From Roseomonas fluvialis (GTDB lineage Bacteria > Pseudomonadota > Alphaproteobacteria > Acetobacterales > Acetobacteraceae), in contig NZ_AP025637.1 of assembly GCF_022846615.1 (NCBI RefSeq), forward strand, positions 4,799,001 to 4,863,000: 64,000 nt of DNA. The letters run 5' to 3'. A program made the position numbers and the translations under genes. Position 1 is the first letter of the stretch. Every line of letters begins with the position of its first letter. Below are positions 1 to 9,525 of the stretch, piece by piece. The notes below the pieces were generated by a model. The model saw nothing but the letters and a program-made list of their open reading frames with translations, was not told the DNA's origin and ran no database searches.

Positions 1-2
1 TC

Positions 3-3000
3 GCGATGCCGGGCCTGGCCGCCGCGCAAAGCTTCGACCTGCCGGGTCTGGGGCGCGATGTCTCGGCCTACCAGCAGGAGATGCAGCGCCGGTTCCCCGC
101 CGGCGCATCGCCGCAGCAGCGCGCCGCCGCCGAACTGCGCGCCACCCAGGCCGAAGGCCGGCGCGACTACGCTGCGGCCGCCGCCGCCTGGGAAGAACGC
201 ATCGGCATGGGCCAGCCCAATGCCACGCACTGGCTCTCGCTTGCGCAGGCGCAACTCGCCGCCAATCCGCCGAACAACCAGCGCGCCCTGCAGGCCGGCT
301 GGCGCGCCTTCCAGCTCGCGGGCTATGGCGAACCGGAAGTGGCGCCGCTGATGGTCGTCGCCGAAGCGCTGCGCCGCCTCAATCGCCCGGTCCAGCAGAT
401 CGAGGCACTGGAAGCCATCCTGGAGCGCGCCGACAGCCCCGAGCACCAGCAGCGCCTGGAAGCCGCCCGCCGCGCCGCCGGCATGCTGGTACGCCGCGTG
501 ACGCCCGAGGCCGATGCCGACCCCGCCCGCGCCTGCATCGCCTTCACCAACCCGCCGGCGCGCCGCACCGACTGGCAGCCGCAGGACTGGGTGCGCGCCG
601 ACCCGCCCATTCCTAACCTGGCGGTGGAACGCGAGGGCGACCTGCTCTGCATCGCCGGCCTGCCCTGGGGGGCCACCACGCGCATCATCCTGCGCGCCGG
701 CCTGCCCGGCGAGGACCGCCAGAACCTGCGCACCGACACCACCGTGGGCATCGCCGTGCCGAACCGCGATCCGCGCATCGCCTTCGACACGCGCGCCTTC
801 ATCCTGCCGCGCGGGCAGGAACCGCGCGTGGGCGTCGCCACCGTCAATGTCACCGGCATGACCATGCGCATCGTGCGCGTGGCCGAGCGCAACCTGGTGC
901 CGTTGCGCCGCGACTGGACGCCGGGCGAGGCACTCGAATCCTGGACCGCAGCCAATATCAGCGAGGAGATGGGCCGCGTCTTGTGGGAAGGCCGCGCCGA
1001 ACTCCAGCGCGTCGAACCGAACCGCACACATCGTTCCATCCTGCCGCTTCCCGACGTGCTGCGCAGCGCGGGCCCCGGCGCCTACCTGCTGGTGCTGCGC
1101 CAGGATGAATCGCGCCGCGGCGGCGGCGAAACCGCGGCGCTGCCCTTCTTCGTCACCGATATCGGCCTGACCGCCTGGCGCGGCGCCGATGGGCTGGCGG
1201 TGCAGGCGCGCTCCCTGCAATCCGCCACCATCACGCCCGGCCTGCGCATCATGCTGATGGCCCGCAACAACGAGATCCTGGCCGAGGCCCGCACCGGCGC
1301 GGATGGCCTGGTGCGCTTCCCGGTTGCGCTGATGCGCGGCACCGGGCCGCTCGCCCCCGTCGCGGTGCATGCGGAAACCACCGACGACATCGCGGCACTT
1401 TCGCTCGAAGCCGCATCCTTCGACCTGTCGGATCGTGGCGCCACGGGCCGCCCGCATCCCGGCCCGGTCGATGCCTTCCTGTGGCTCGACCGCGGCATCT
1501 ACCGGCCGGGCGAGACGGTGAACGCCGCGGCCCTGATCCGCGACCCCGCCGGCCAGCCGCTCGACCTGCCGATCCGCCTGCGCCTGCGCCGCCCGAACGG
1601 GCAGATCGCCGCCGAAATCGTCCCGCCACGCCAGGACGGCGGCGCCATCTACTGGCCGCTGCGCCTGTCCGCCGGCGCGCCCTTCGGCCAATGGGTGATC
1701 GAGGCGCTGACCGACCCCAACGCGCCACCGATCGGCCGCACCACCTTCCGCGTCGACGCCTTCGTACCGGAGCGCCTGGAAGTGAATACCGGCCCCGTGC
1801 CCGGCCCGCTGGTCGCCGGCCGCACGCTGGAAATCCCGGTCACCGCGCGCTTCCTGTACGGCGCGCCGGGCGCGGGCCTCTCCGGCACCGCGGAACTGCG
1901 CCTGGTGCACGACCCCGAGCCCTTCGCCGAATGGCGCGGCTGGCGCTTCGGCCTGGCGCAGGAGCAATTCGCGCCCGACCTGATCCCCTTCGAAATCCCC
2001 GAGACGAACGAACAGGGCGCCACCACGCTCTCCCTCACGCTGCCGCAGCCGCCCGACACCACGCGCCCCGTGCGCGCCGAGGTCGGCGTCTCGGTCAGTG
2101 AACCGGGCGGCCGCGAAACCCGCACGCGCTTCACCGTGCCGGTGCGCGCCCGCGCCACGCTCGTCGGCGTGCGCCCGGCTTTCGAGAACGACGCCATCGA
2201 CGCCGGCAGCGAAGCAGCCTTCGACATCGCCGCCGTCTCGCCCGACGGCACCGCCGTGCCCGCCACGCTGCGCGCCCGCCTGGTGCGCGAACGCCCGAAC
2301 TGGCGGATCGTCGTGCGCGGCTCCATCGCACGCTGGGAGACCGTGTGGCGCGACGAACCGGTCGATGCGCAGGAAATCCGCGTCGTCGCGGGCCAACCCG
2401 CACGCTTTGCGCGCTCGCTGCCCTTCGGCCGCTACCGGCTGGAAGTGTCGGATGCGGGCGGCCTCGGCATCACCTCCATCCGCTTCCGCTCCGGCTGGGC
2501 CGGCGTGGAATCCGCCGAGATCCCCGACCGCGTCGACATCGCCGCCGATCGCCGTGCCTATGCGCCCGGTGATCGCGCGCGCATCCGCATCACGCCGCCC
2601 TTCGCCGGGCGCGCCTCGGTCGCCGTGCTGACCGACCGCCTGGTCGCGCTGCGCGAGATCGAGGTCACCACCGCCGGCACCGAGGTCGAGATCCCCGTCG
2701 ATGCGTCCTGGGGCCCCGGCGCCTATGTGGCCGTGACCGTCTTCCGCGCCGGCGAAACCCGCAACGGCCAGGCCGGCCGCGGGCTCGGCCTGGCCTGGGT
2801 CGGCATCGACCCCGCACCGCGCACGCTCGGTGTGGCCATCGACACACCCGAGCGCATCCGCCCGCGCCAGCGCATCGAAGTGCCGGTGCGCGTCACCAAC
2901 GCGAACGGCCCCGTGCTGCTGACCCTCGCCGCGGTCGATGAAGGCATCCTGCGCCTGACCAACTTCGCCACGCCGAACCCGGCGGCGCATTTCCTCTCGC

Positions 3001-5069
3001 GCCGCCAGCTCGGCGTCGATATCCGTGACGACTACGGCCGCTTGATCGCACCCGCCGAAGGCGAACTCGCCCTGCTGCGCCAGGGCGGCGACGAGGATGC
3101 CGGCGCCGACGCACTGCAACCGCCGCAACGCCTGGTTTCGCTGTTCTCCGGCGTGGTGCGCGCGGATGCGAACGGTGTCGCGATGGTGCCGCTCGACATC
3201 CCCGATTTCGCCGGCGAACTGCGCCTGATGGCGGTGGCCTGGGAGGGCACGCGCGTGGGCGCCGGATCGCGCCCGCTGACCGTGCGCGACGAGGTCGTGG
3301 CCGAAGCCCTGCTGCCGCGCTTCCTCGCCCCCGGCGACGAGGCGCGACTTTCCATCCTGCTGCACAACATCGAACTGCCCGCCGGCGAGATCGTCGCGGA
3401 GCTGACCGCCACCGGCGGCCTCGCCATCGATGGCCCCGCACGCCTGGCCGCTACGCTCGCCACCGGCGCGCGCGCGCAGCCCTTCACCACGCTGCGTGCG
3501 ACCGAAGGCGGCGAAGGCATCCTGCGCCTTGCCGTCAGCGGCCCCAACGGCTTCCGCGTGGAGCGCGAGAGCCGCATCACCATCCGCTCCTCCCGCCCGC
3601 GCGTGACGGAAGTGGCGGGCGTGGAACTCCCCGCGGGCGTGGAACTCCCGCTGAACCCGCCGATCGACCGCTTCGTACCGAACGCTTGGCGTGCCAGCGC
3701 GTCCTTCGGCGCGGCGGTCCGCTACGACGTGGCCGGGATGCTGCGCGCGGTGGAGGACTTCCCGCTCTACTGCCTCGAGCAATCCGCCTCGCGCGCGCTC
3801 GCCCTGTCGGCCGGCACGACCGAGGATGGCGACGCCGAACGCGCCATCCGCCTGCAACGCGCCGTCGATTCCATCCTGGACCGCCAGCGCTTCGACGGGT
3901 CCTTCGCGATGTGGAGCGCGAGCGGCGAAACCCAGCAATGGCTCACACCCTTCGCGGTGGAAGCCCTGGTCCGCGCCCGCACCGCGGGTGCGACCGTGCC
4001 GGAAGGCGCGCTGCGCGAAGCGCTCCGCTTCCTCGACGAAGCCATCGAGGATGCCGGCGGCGATACCCCGCAGGATCGCGCGGCACAGGCCTATCGCCTG
4101 CACGCCATGGCACTCGCGGGGCAGGTGCGCCTGGGCGCCGCGCGCCGCCTGATGGAAGCGCTGAACGACCTGCCGACGCAGCTCTCGCGCGCGCAACTCG
4201 CCGCCACCTTCGCGCGCGGCGGCGACACCGCCCGCGCCGAACAAGCCTTCACCGCAGCCCTCGCCGCGACCGGCCGGCGCTTCTGGTTTTACGACTACGG
4301 CAGCGCATCGCGCGACCTGCTCGCCACCACCACCCTGCTGCGCGAATCCGGCCTGCTGCCGGAACGCCTCAACCAGGTGATGTCCACCCTGCCCGGCCCG
4401 GACTTCACGCCGTATCGCACCAGCACCCAGGAACAATCCTGGGCCGTGCTGGCCGCACAGGTGCTGGGCCAGGGCACCCGCGCCGCCACCATCGCCGTGA
4501 ACGGCAGCGCGCTGCCGCCACGCCCGGTGGTGATGGCCTCCCTCACCGGCCCGGGCACCGCACGCAACCTGGGCAGCGCCTCGGTCTGGCAGTCGGTTTC
4601 CATCAACGGCATCCCGCGCGAACCACTGCCGGCCGCGCGCGAGGGCTTCCGCGTCACCCGCCGCTTCTTCGCGCTGAACGGCGAACCGCTGAATCTCGAC
4701 CAGCTCCGCCAGAACGCGTCCTTCATCCTGCTGATGGAAGTGCGCAGCGAAACCAACGACCGCCACGAAGCCATGCTGATCCAGGGCCTGCCCGCCGGCT
4801 GGGAAATCGCCACACGCCTGCCCGCCGGCGACATCGCCGGCATGCCCTGGCTCGGCACCCTCACGGAGGTCGACAGCCAACCCGCGCTCGACGACCGCTA
4901 CGCCGCGGCCGTCACCATCACCCCCCAACGCCCCTTCGCCCGCATCGCCGTCCGCCTGCGCGCGGTCACGCCCGGCACCTTCGAACTCCCCGGCGGCGAA
5001 GCCCAGGACATGTACCGGCCAGGGATCTTCGCGCGCCAGAACACGGCAAGGATCACGGTGCTGCCGTGA
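3..5069 (+). CDS. alpha-2-macroglobulin family protein (5' end outside window)
   Basis: Bacterial alpha-2-macroglobulin, a large periplasmic protease trap. The frame is open to the left edge, and the first visible residues (from the ATG at 6) look like the end of a signal peptide with an AAA-Q cleavage site, so the true start is probably upstream. Numbering from that ATG, residues 40-160 are helical and TPR-like, followed by many beta-sandwich (MG-type) stretches. The thioester motif CLEQ lies at residues 1256-1259 (bases 3771-3782), so this is the covalent-trap type, and a helical thioester domain follows to about residue 1500. At about 1690 aa it has the usual size of the YfhM-type family. 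The gene is followed by a penicillin-binding protein 1C, the classic pairing, which suggests a joint role in defending or repairing the envelope. Confidence 0.93.
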   Translation, partial: AMPGLAAAQSFDLPGLGRDVSAYQQEMQRRFPAGASPQQRAAAELRATQAEGRRDYAAAAAAWEERIGMGQPNATHWLSLAQAQLAANPPNNQRALQAGWRAFQLAGYGEPEVAPLMVVAEALRRLNRPVQQIEALEAILERADSPEHQQRLEAARRAAGMLVRRVTPEADADPARACIAFTNPPARRTDWQPQDWVRADPPIPNLAVEREGDLLCIAGLPWGATTRIILRAGLPGEDRQNLRTDTTVGIAVPNRDPRIAFDTRAFILPRGQEPRVGVATVNVTGMTMRIVRVAERNLVPLRRDWTPGEALESWTAANISEEMGRVLWEGRAELQRVEPNRTHRSILPLPDVLRSAGPGAYLLVLRQDESRRGGGETAALPFFVTDIGLTAWRGADGLAVQARSLQSATITPGLRIMLMARNNEILAEARTGADGLVRFPVALMRGTGPLAPVAVHAETTDDIAALSLEAASFDLSDRGATGRPHPGPVDAFLWLDRGIYRPGETVNAAALIRDPAGQPLDLPIRLRLRRPNGQIAAEIVPPRQDGGAIYWPLRLSAGAPFGQWVIEALTDPNAPPIGRTTFRVDAFVPERLEVNTGPVPGPLVAGRTLEIPVTARFLYGAPGAGLSGTAELRLVHDPEPFAEWRGWRFGLAQEQFAPDLIPFEIPETNEQGATTLSLTLPQPPDTTRPVRAEVGVSVSEPGGRETRTRFTVPVRARATLVGVRPAFENDAIDAGSEAAFDIAAVSPDGTAVPATLRARLVRERPNWRIVVRGSIARWETVWRDEPVDAQEIRVVAGQPARFARSLPFGRYRLEVSDAGGLGITSIRFRSGWAGVESAEIPDRVDIAADRRAYAPGDRARIRITPPFAGRASVAVLTDRLVALREIEVTTAGTEVEIPVDASWGPGAYVAVTVFRAGETRNGQAGRGLGLAWVGIDPAPRTLGVAIDTPERIRPRQRIEVPVRVTNANGPVLLTLAAVDEGILRLTNFATPNPAAHFLSRRQLGVDIRDDYGRLIAPAEGELALLRQGGDEDAGADALQPPQRLVSLFSGVVRADANGVAMVPLDIPDFAGELRLMAVAWEGTRVGAGSRPLTVRDEVVAEALLPRFLAPGDEARLSILLHNIELPAGEIVAELTATGGLAIDGPARLAATLATGARAQPFTTLRATEGGEGILRLAVSGPNGFRVERESRITIRSSRPRVTEVAGVELPAGVELPLNPPIDRFVPNAWRASASFGAAVRYDVAGMLRAVEDFPLYCLEQSASRALALSAGTTEDGDAERAIRLQRAVDSILDRQRFDGSFAMWSASGETQQWLTPFAVEALVRARTAGATVPEGALREALRFLDEAIEDAGGDTPQDRAAQAYRLHAMALAGQVRLGAARRLMEALNDLPTQLSRAQLAATFARGGDTARAEQAFTAALAATGRRFWFYDYGSASRDLLATTTLLRESGLLPERLNQVMSTLPGPDFTPYRTSTQEQSWAVLAAQVLGQGTRAATIAVNGSALPPRPVVMASLTGPGTARNLGSASVWQSVSINGIPREPLPAAREGFRVTRRFFALNGEPLNLDQLRQNASFILLMEVRSETNDRHEAMLIQGLPAGWEIATRLPAGDIAGMPWLGTLTEVDSQPALDDRYAAAVTITPQRPFARIAVRLRAVTPGTFELPGGEAQDMYRPGIFARQNTARITVLP

Positions 5070-5100
5070 GGAGGACGCGCCTTGCGCGGTCGGTGACGGA

Positions 5101-5309
5101 GGGGGTCTTGCCCCCTCCGGACCTCGCCCACCAGGGGGCTACGGCCCCCTGGACCGCGGGATTTGAATCGGGGGAATGGGGGAGGGGCATCGTCGGTGCC
5201 ACCTGATGCGACAGGCACGCCCTGCCCCTCCCCCATTCCCCCGATCAAGTCGAGGGTTCCAAGGGCCTTAAGCCCTTGGTGGGTGGGGTTCGGGGAGGGC
5301 AAAGCCCTT
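5101..5309. repeat. large imperfect inverted repeat between the macroglobulin gene and pbpC
   Basis: Two nested pairs of arms. The inner arms, 5163-5189 and 5223-5248, are almost exact reverse complements (a GGGGGAATGGGGGAGGGGCA core) around a loop of about 33 nt. The outer arms, 5101-5155 and 5254-5309, are also related as reverse complements; each has a gene-end-like CCCACCA(A/G)GGG core. The whole could fold as one long stem. It may be a mobile palindromic element or a processing or termination structure. It also distorts gene calling, because it contains an in-frame TTG and GTG ahead of pbpC. Confidence 0.8.
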
Positions 5310-7334
5310 CCCGCCGCCGTCCGCCGCACTGGCGCCGCCCTCCTCATCGCCGCCACCGCGGTCCTTGCCGTGCTGGCGCTCGACAGGATCTTCCCGCCGG
5401 ACCTGTCGCGTCTTCACGCCGCGGGGGTCGAGGTGTTCGACCGTGACGGCCGCACGCTGTCGGTGTTGCCGGCGCCGGGCGGGGTGTGGCGGTTGCGCAC
5501 GGCGGTGGCGGATGTGCCGCCGGTGCTGACCGAGTTGCTGGTGGCGGCGGAGGATCGGCGGTTTCGCAGCCATCCGGGTGTCGATCCCGTGGCGCTCGGG
5601 CGTGCGGTGGTGCAGTGGGTGCGCGCCGGGCGCGTGGTGTCGGGCGGATCGACGCTGACCATGCAGGCGGCGCGGCTGCTGGAGCCGCGGCCGCGCACGC
5701 TGAGGTCCAAGGTCATCGAGATCTTTCGCGCGCTGCAGTTGGAAGCACGATTCGGCAAGGACGAGATCCTCGGCATCTGGCTGACGCTCGCGCCGCAGGG
5801 CGGGAATATCGAGGGCATGCGCGCGGGATCCCTCGCCTGGTTCGGCCGCCCCGCGGCGCGGCTCGACGCCGCGGAATCGGCGCTGCTGGTGGCCCTGGCG
5901 CGCCGCCCGGCCTCGTTGCGCCCGGATCGCCACCCCGATGCCGCGCGCGCGGCGCGCGATGCGGTGCTGGCGCGCCGCGGCGGCCCAGCGGCTGGCATGT
6001 CCGAGGCTGATCGCGCGCTGTCGATCGCCGCCGACATGCCCGGCCGTCGCCGCGACATGCCGCGCCTCGCGCCGCACCTGGCGCGCGAGATGGCGCGCGG
6101 TGCGACGGGCCATGTCACGCTCACGCTCGATGCGCCCTTGCAGCGCGCGACCGAACGCCTCGCGGCCGAGATCCTGCCCACCCTGCCCGACCGCGCCGCG
6201 CTCGCCATCGTGGTGGCGGATGTCGCAACGCGCGAGGTCCGCGCGCTGATCGGCGGCGAATGGGGCGCGGAATCGCGGGCCGGTGCGCTCGACCTCACGC
6301 GCGCGGTGCGCTCGCCGGGTTCGGCACTGAAGCCCTTCCTGTACGCCATGGCGTTCGAACGGGGCATCGCCACGCCCGGCAGCATCGTGGCCGACCTGCC
6401 GCGACATTTCGGCGAATACGCGCCGGAGAATTTCTCGCGCGATTTCGCCGGGCGCGTGACGGCGGCGCAGGCGCTGCGCATGTCGCTGAACCTGCCGGCG
6501 GTGGCGTTGCTCGACCAGGTGGGCGCGCTGCGCTTCGCCTCCGCGCTGAAGGCAGCCGGCGCGGCGCCGCGCCTGCCGCCGGGGGCGGATGCCTCGCTGC
6601 CGCTGGCCCTCGGCGGCGCCGGCACCACGCTGCGCGAGATGGTCGCGCTCTATGCCACCATCGCCGATCACGGGCGCGCGCGGCCGCTGCGACTGACGCC
6701 TGGCCCGCCCGCGGACCCGCAACAGGTGGTGGAACGCCGCGCGGCGGACGCGGTCGGCGCCATCCTGGTGCAGAACTTCCCCGGCGGCGGGCCCACCGGC
6801 GTGGCGTGGAAGACCGGCACCTCCTGGGGCGGGCGCGACGCCTGGGCGATGGGCTTCGATGCGCGCCACGTCGCGGGTGTGTGGATTGGCCGACCGGATG
6901 GCACTGCGATGCCGGGTGCGACCGGCCGCCAGGGTGCCCTGCCGGTGCTCGCGCGCGTCTTCGCCCTGCTGCCCGAAGCCCCGCGCGAGGGTCTGCGCGT
7001 CGTGGCCGATGCACCGCGCCAGGCCGCGCCGGTGGACCGCCTGCGGCTGCTGTTCCCGCCGCCCGGCGCCGCGCTGGCCGAGGATGCCGGCCCGGTCGTG
7101 CTGCGCGCCGCCGGTGGCCGCCGGCCGCTGACGTTCCTGGTCGATGGCGCGCCGCTGCGCAGTGAACCGGCACGGCGCGAGGTCGCCTGGAGTCCCCCCG
7201 GCCCCGGCGCCTACCGCGTCACGGTGCTCGATGCCGACGGCGTCGCCGCCGCGGTCGCGCTGCGCGTGCGCGGGGCGGAACAGGCGCCCTCGGCCGGCAT
7301 CACCATCACGCTGGTGCCGGCGGCGGCGCCCTAG
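5283..7334 (+). CDS. pbpC: penicillin-binding protein 1C (bifunctional peptidoglycan synthase)
   Basis: Inner-membrane class A penicillin-binding protein that polymerises and cross-links peptidoglycan. Numbering from the GTG at 5283, a single membrane anchor spans residues 17-33. The glycosyltransferase domain follows (AAEDRRF with catalytic Glu at about 90, then GGSTLTMQ), then the transpeptidase domain (SALK with Ser347 and Lys350, SLN, KTGT at 510-513) and a C-terminal PBP1C-type beta domain. The frame extends upstream to a TTG at 5163, but that codon lies inside the inverted repeat, so a start near 5283 is preferred; no convincing ribosome binding site decides it. It lies downstream of the alpha-2-macroglobulin gene, as in the yfhM-pbpC pair of enterobacteria. 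Confidence 0.9.
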   Translation: MGFGEGKALPAAVRRTGAALLIAATAVLAVLALDRIFPPDLSRLHAAGVEVFDRDGRTLSVLPAPGGVWRLRTAVADVPPVLTELLVAAEDRRFRSHPGVDPVALGRAVVQWVRAGRVVSGGSTLTMQAARLLEPRPRTLRSKVIEIFRALQLEARFGKDEILGIWLTLAPQGGNIEGMRAGSLAWFGRPAARLDAAESALLVALARRPASLRPDRHPDAARAARDAVLARRGGPAAGMSEADRALSIAADMPGRRRDMPRLAPHLAREMARGATGHVTLTLDAPLQRATERLAAEILPTLPDRAALAIVVADVATREVRALIGGEWGAESRAGALDLTRAVRSPGSALKPFLYAMAFERGIATPGSIVADLPRHFGEYAPENFSRDFAGRVTAAQALRMSLNLPAVALLDQVGALRFASALKAAGAAPRLPPGADASLPLALGGAGTTLREMVALYATIADHGRARPLRLTPGPPADPQQVVERRAADAVGAILVQNFPGGGPTGVAWKTGTSWGGRDAWAMGFDARHVAGVWIGRPDGTAMPGATGRQGALPVLARVFALLPEAPREGLRVVADAPRQAAPVDRLRLLFPPPGAALAEDAGPVVLRAAGGRRPLTFLVDGAPLRSEPARREVAWSPPGPGAYRVTVLDADGVAAAVALRVRGAEQAPSAGITITLVPAAAP

Positions 7335-7338
7335 CCGC

Positions 7339-7641
7339 CTACGCCACCATCCCGAACAGCCAGATCGCCACGACGCCGGCGCCGATCGCCGCCGCGAGGT
7401 TGCGCGTGGCCGCCTGCACCGCCACCACCACGGCTGCGGCGGCGAAGCCCTTCGCCCCCTGCGCCGCCAGCGCCGGCGCGACATAGGCGACGAAGATCGG
7501 TCCCGGCAGGTGCTGCAGCGCCACCTCAACCCCCCGCGGCGGGCGGAAGGCGCGGAACAGCGCATAGCCCCCCGCGCGGCACAGATAGGTCGCCAGCGCC
7601 ATGCCCAGGATCGCCAGCAACACGTCCATCCGCAGCGTCAT
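7339..7641 (-). CDS. azlD: AzlD-type branched-chain amino acid exporter subunit
   Basis: Small integral membrane protein of 100 aa with about three to four hydrophobic segments, typical of AzlD. It is the partner subunit of AzlC in branched-chain amino acid export. The ATG at 7641 overlaps the azlC stop codon by 4 bases (ATGA), indicating translational coupling, and fits the family length. The gene ends 4 bases past the pbpC stop on the other strand, so the two are convergent. No regulator lies beside it. Confidence 0.88.
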   Translation of the reverse strand: MTLRMDVLLAILGMALATYLCRAGGYALFRAFRPPRGVEVALQHLPGPIFVAYVAPALAAQGAKGFAAAAVVVAVQAATRNLAAAIGAGVVAIWLFGMVA

Positions 7642-8348
7642 GGTGTGCGCCGCAGTTCGAGCCACGCCCCCAGCGCCGCCCCACTGAGCGCGCCCGCCAT
7701 CAGCGGCCAGGGCGCCGCCAGCCCCGCCGCCCACGCAAGCAGCGACACGGCCGCCGCCACCCCCCAGGGCCACAGGTCGCGCCGCACCCCCTGCCAGACC
7801 GGCACCAGGATGGCGCAGAAGGTCGCGGTGGCGGCGAAGAACACCGGATGCCCCGGCGGCAGCCGCACCGCCGCGCCGAACACATGCCCGAGCGCCACCG
7901 CGATCATCCAGAAGAACCACAGCGCCAGGCTCACCCCCAGCAGGAACCCCGCATCCCGCCCGCCGCGTCGCTGGTCGGCGGCCGACAGCGCGTAGGAATG
8001 GTCCACCAGCGTCGCCAGCGTGCCCCACAGCCGCACCCCGCGCAGCCAATCGAGCCACGGCGCCAGCGCCGCCCCCATCGGCGCGAGCCGGATATTGACC
8101 ACGAAGGCCGCCAGCGTGGCCGCCAGGATCGGCGCCGGATCGGTCCACAATTCCAGCGCCAGCAACTGCGAGGACCCGGCAAACACCAGCCCCGACATCA
8201 ACCAGGTCTCGAGCAGCGACAGCCCCTTCGCATCCGAGATCACGCCGACCACCAGCCCGAAGGGAAAGGTGCCGATCACCAGAGGCACCGCGTGGCGCGC
8301 GCCGCGCAGCACGCCATGGCGGGTGAAGACGACGCGCGCGGCGTTCAT
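7638..8348 (-). CDS. azlC: AzlC family branched-chain amino acid permease
   Basis: Polytopic membrane protein of 236 aa, the larger subunit of the AzlCD exporter. The sequence starts with a short basic N-terminus, then an IGTFPFGLVVGV segment, the GSSQLLAL motif and several further hydrophobic helices, which match the family. The frame is open much farther upstream, but the added residues are arginine-rich and unlike the family, so the ATG at 8348 is chosen. It overlaps azlD by 4 bases and the recX-like gene ends 11 bases upstream, so all three may be co-transcribed. Confidence 0.9.
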   Translation of the reverse strand: MNAARVVFTRHGVLRGARHAVPLVIGTFPFGLVVGVISDAKGLSLLETWLMSGLVFAGSSQLLALELWTDPAPILAATLAAFVVNIRLAPMGAALAPWLDWLRGVRLWGTLATLVDHSYALSAADQRRGGRDAGFLLGVSLALWFFWMIAVALGHVFGAAVRLPPGHPVFFAATATFCAILVPVWQGVRRDLWPWGVAAAVSLLAWAAGLAAPWPLMAGALSGAALGAWLELRRTP

Positions 8349-8359
8349 GCGCCGGTGGC

Positions 8360-8995
8360 CTACAGCACGCCTGCGGCGTCGCGCCGCGCGGCCAGCAGCC
8401 GGTCCTCGGCGGCGGCAGGGTCCATATCCAGCGCGCGCCGCGCCACGCCATGGCCGAAGCCACCCCGCGCCAGCGCCGCCAGTGCCTTGCGCCGGGCCTC
8501 GGCATCCTCGGTGGCGCGGGCGAAGGGACCAATGCGCCGGCGCCGGCAATACGCCAGCGCGGCGTCGAGTTCCGCCTCCTCGCCCTCAGGCAGCGCGTCA
8601 GCCGCGGTCTGTGCATCAACGCCCTTGCCCGCGAGATGCGCGGCGATGGCGCGCCGCGACCGCCCGGTGCGCGCCAGCCGCCGGGCACGGCTGGCGGCGA
8701 AGGCCGCGTCGTCCACCGCGCCGGCCTGCACCATGGCGGCGGCAACCTCGGCGGCGGCGGCGCGCGCGGCGGCGGCGGCGGGGGCTATGGCCTCGCGCGG
8801 CTGCCCCTCGGCCTCGGCCGCGCGCGCCCAGCGGTCCACGCGGCGTTCCAGCACGCGACGCAGGCCCGCCTCGGTCGCGGCGAAGCGTGCCAGGTGCGCC
8901 AGCGCGGCCTCGCGCAGGCGGGGCGCGGTGGGGGCCCGTCCCGCGGGGCGCGGCACCCGGCCAGCGCCGCGCCGAGCGTCCTTGTCCTCCTGCAT
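8360..8995 (-). CDS. recX: RecX family regulatory protein
   Basis: RecX-type protein of 211 aa; family members bind RecA filaments and modulate recombination and the SOS response. It is rich in Ala and Arg, with the three-helix repeats of the family: helices around ARRLARTGRSRRAIAAHLAGKG and the later CRRRRIGPF and GFGHGVARRAL stretches. The N-terminal 30 residues are a basic, low-complexity extension. The start at 8995 is the first Met of the conserved region. recA is not adjacent here; the gene is followed by azlCD on the same strand. Identification rests on overall composition and helix pattern, so it is a good but not certain call. Confidence 0.75.
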   Translation of the reverse strand: MQEDKDARRGAGRVPRPAGRAPTAPRLREAALAHLARFAATEAGLRRVLERRVDRWARAAEAEGQPREAIAPAAAAARAAAAEVAAAMVQAGAVDDAAFAASRARRLARTGRSRRAIAAHLAGKGVDAQTAADALPEGEEAELDAALAYCRRRRIGPFARATEDAEARRKALAALARGGFGHGVARRALDMDPAAAEDRLLAARRDAAGVL

Positions 8996-9088
8996 GGGCG
9001 CCTTCTGCCACGCCCCCGATGCGCTGGCGAGGACGGCAACCACCCCGCGCGCCGGGCGTTGCCACCGCAGGACCCGCAGGAGGACGCC

Positions 9089-9406
9089 ATGAACCACGCC
9101 GCCATGCTTCTCACCGCTCTCCTGCTCGCGCTGCCGCTGCTCGCCTCGGCGCAGGCGCCGACCCCGCCCGAGGCCGGCGGCCCGCAGCCCGGCCGCGCCG
9201 CGACGGTCGGCCGCGATGCTGGCCCGGCCAACCACCCCCCGCGCACCGACAGCCCACACGCGGTCAATCGCGGCACCGATGGATCCGCCGCCGGCCATGC
9301 GCACGACCCCGACGCCACCGGCACCACGCCGCAGGGCATGCTCGGCACCTCCACGGCCGGCGCCCGCGCGCCCGGCGCACCGGTGCCCCCGCAGCCGCCG
9401 CGCTGA
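9089..9406 (+). CDS. small secreted proline-rich protein, function unknown
   Basis: 105 aa. Residues 1-22 are a clear signal peptide (hydrophobic LLTALLLALPLLASAQA, Ala-x-Ala cleavage). The mature part is disordered and rich in Pro, Gly, Ala and His with no recognisable domain. AGGAGG sits seven bases before the ATG, a strong ribosome binding site. It resembles the short lipoprotein at 10363-10629 in its low-complexity G/T/N/R-rich tail, including an AVN-RGT phrase in both, so the two may be distant relatives. No function is proposed. Confidence 0.7.
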   Translation: MNHAAMLLTALLLALPLLASAQAPTPPEAGGPQPGRAATVGRDAGPANHPPRTDSPHAVNRGTDGSAAGHAHDPDATGTTPQGMLGTSTAGARAPGAPVPPQPPR

Positions 9407-9525
9407 ACCCCGGGCAGGTCCCGATCGGACCATGCTCGCGGCAGCCAGCCGAGCGCCCCCACGTCCCGCTTGCCCGCCGCCGCTCCACCGGCGCAGGATC
9501 GTGCGCTCCGGCCGGGAGGACACCG

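Noticed and set aside
5163..5282. TTG start of pbpC at 5163
   Set aside because: It lies in the left arm of an inverted repeat and would encode Gly/Pro-rich residues unlike the family.
5268..7565. A 765-aa reverse frame opposite pbpC
   Set aside because: Low-complexity His/Arg-rich shadow; pbpC has intact catalytic motifs.
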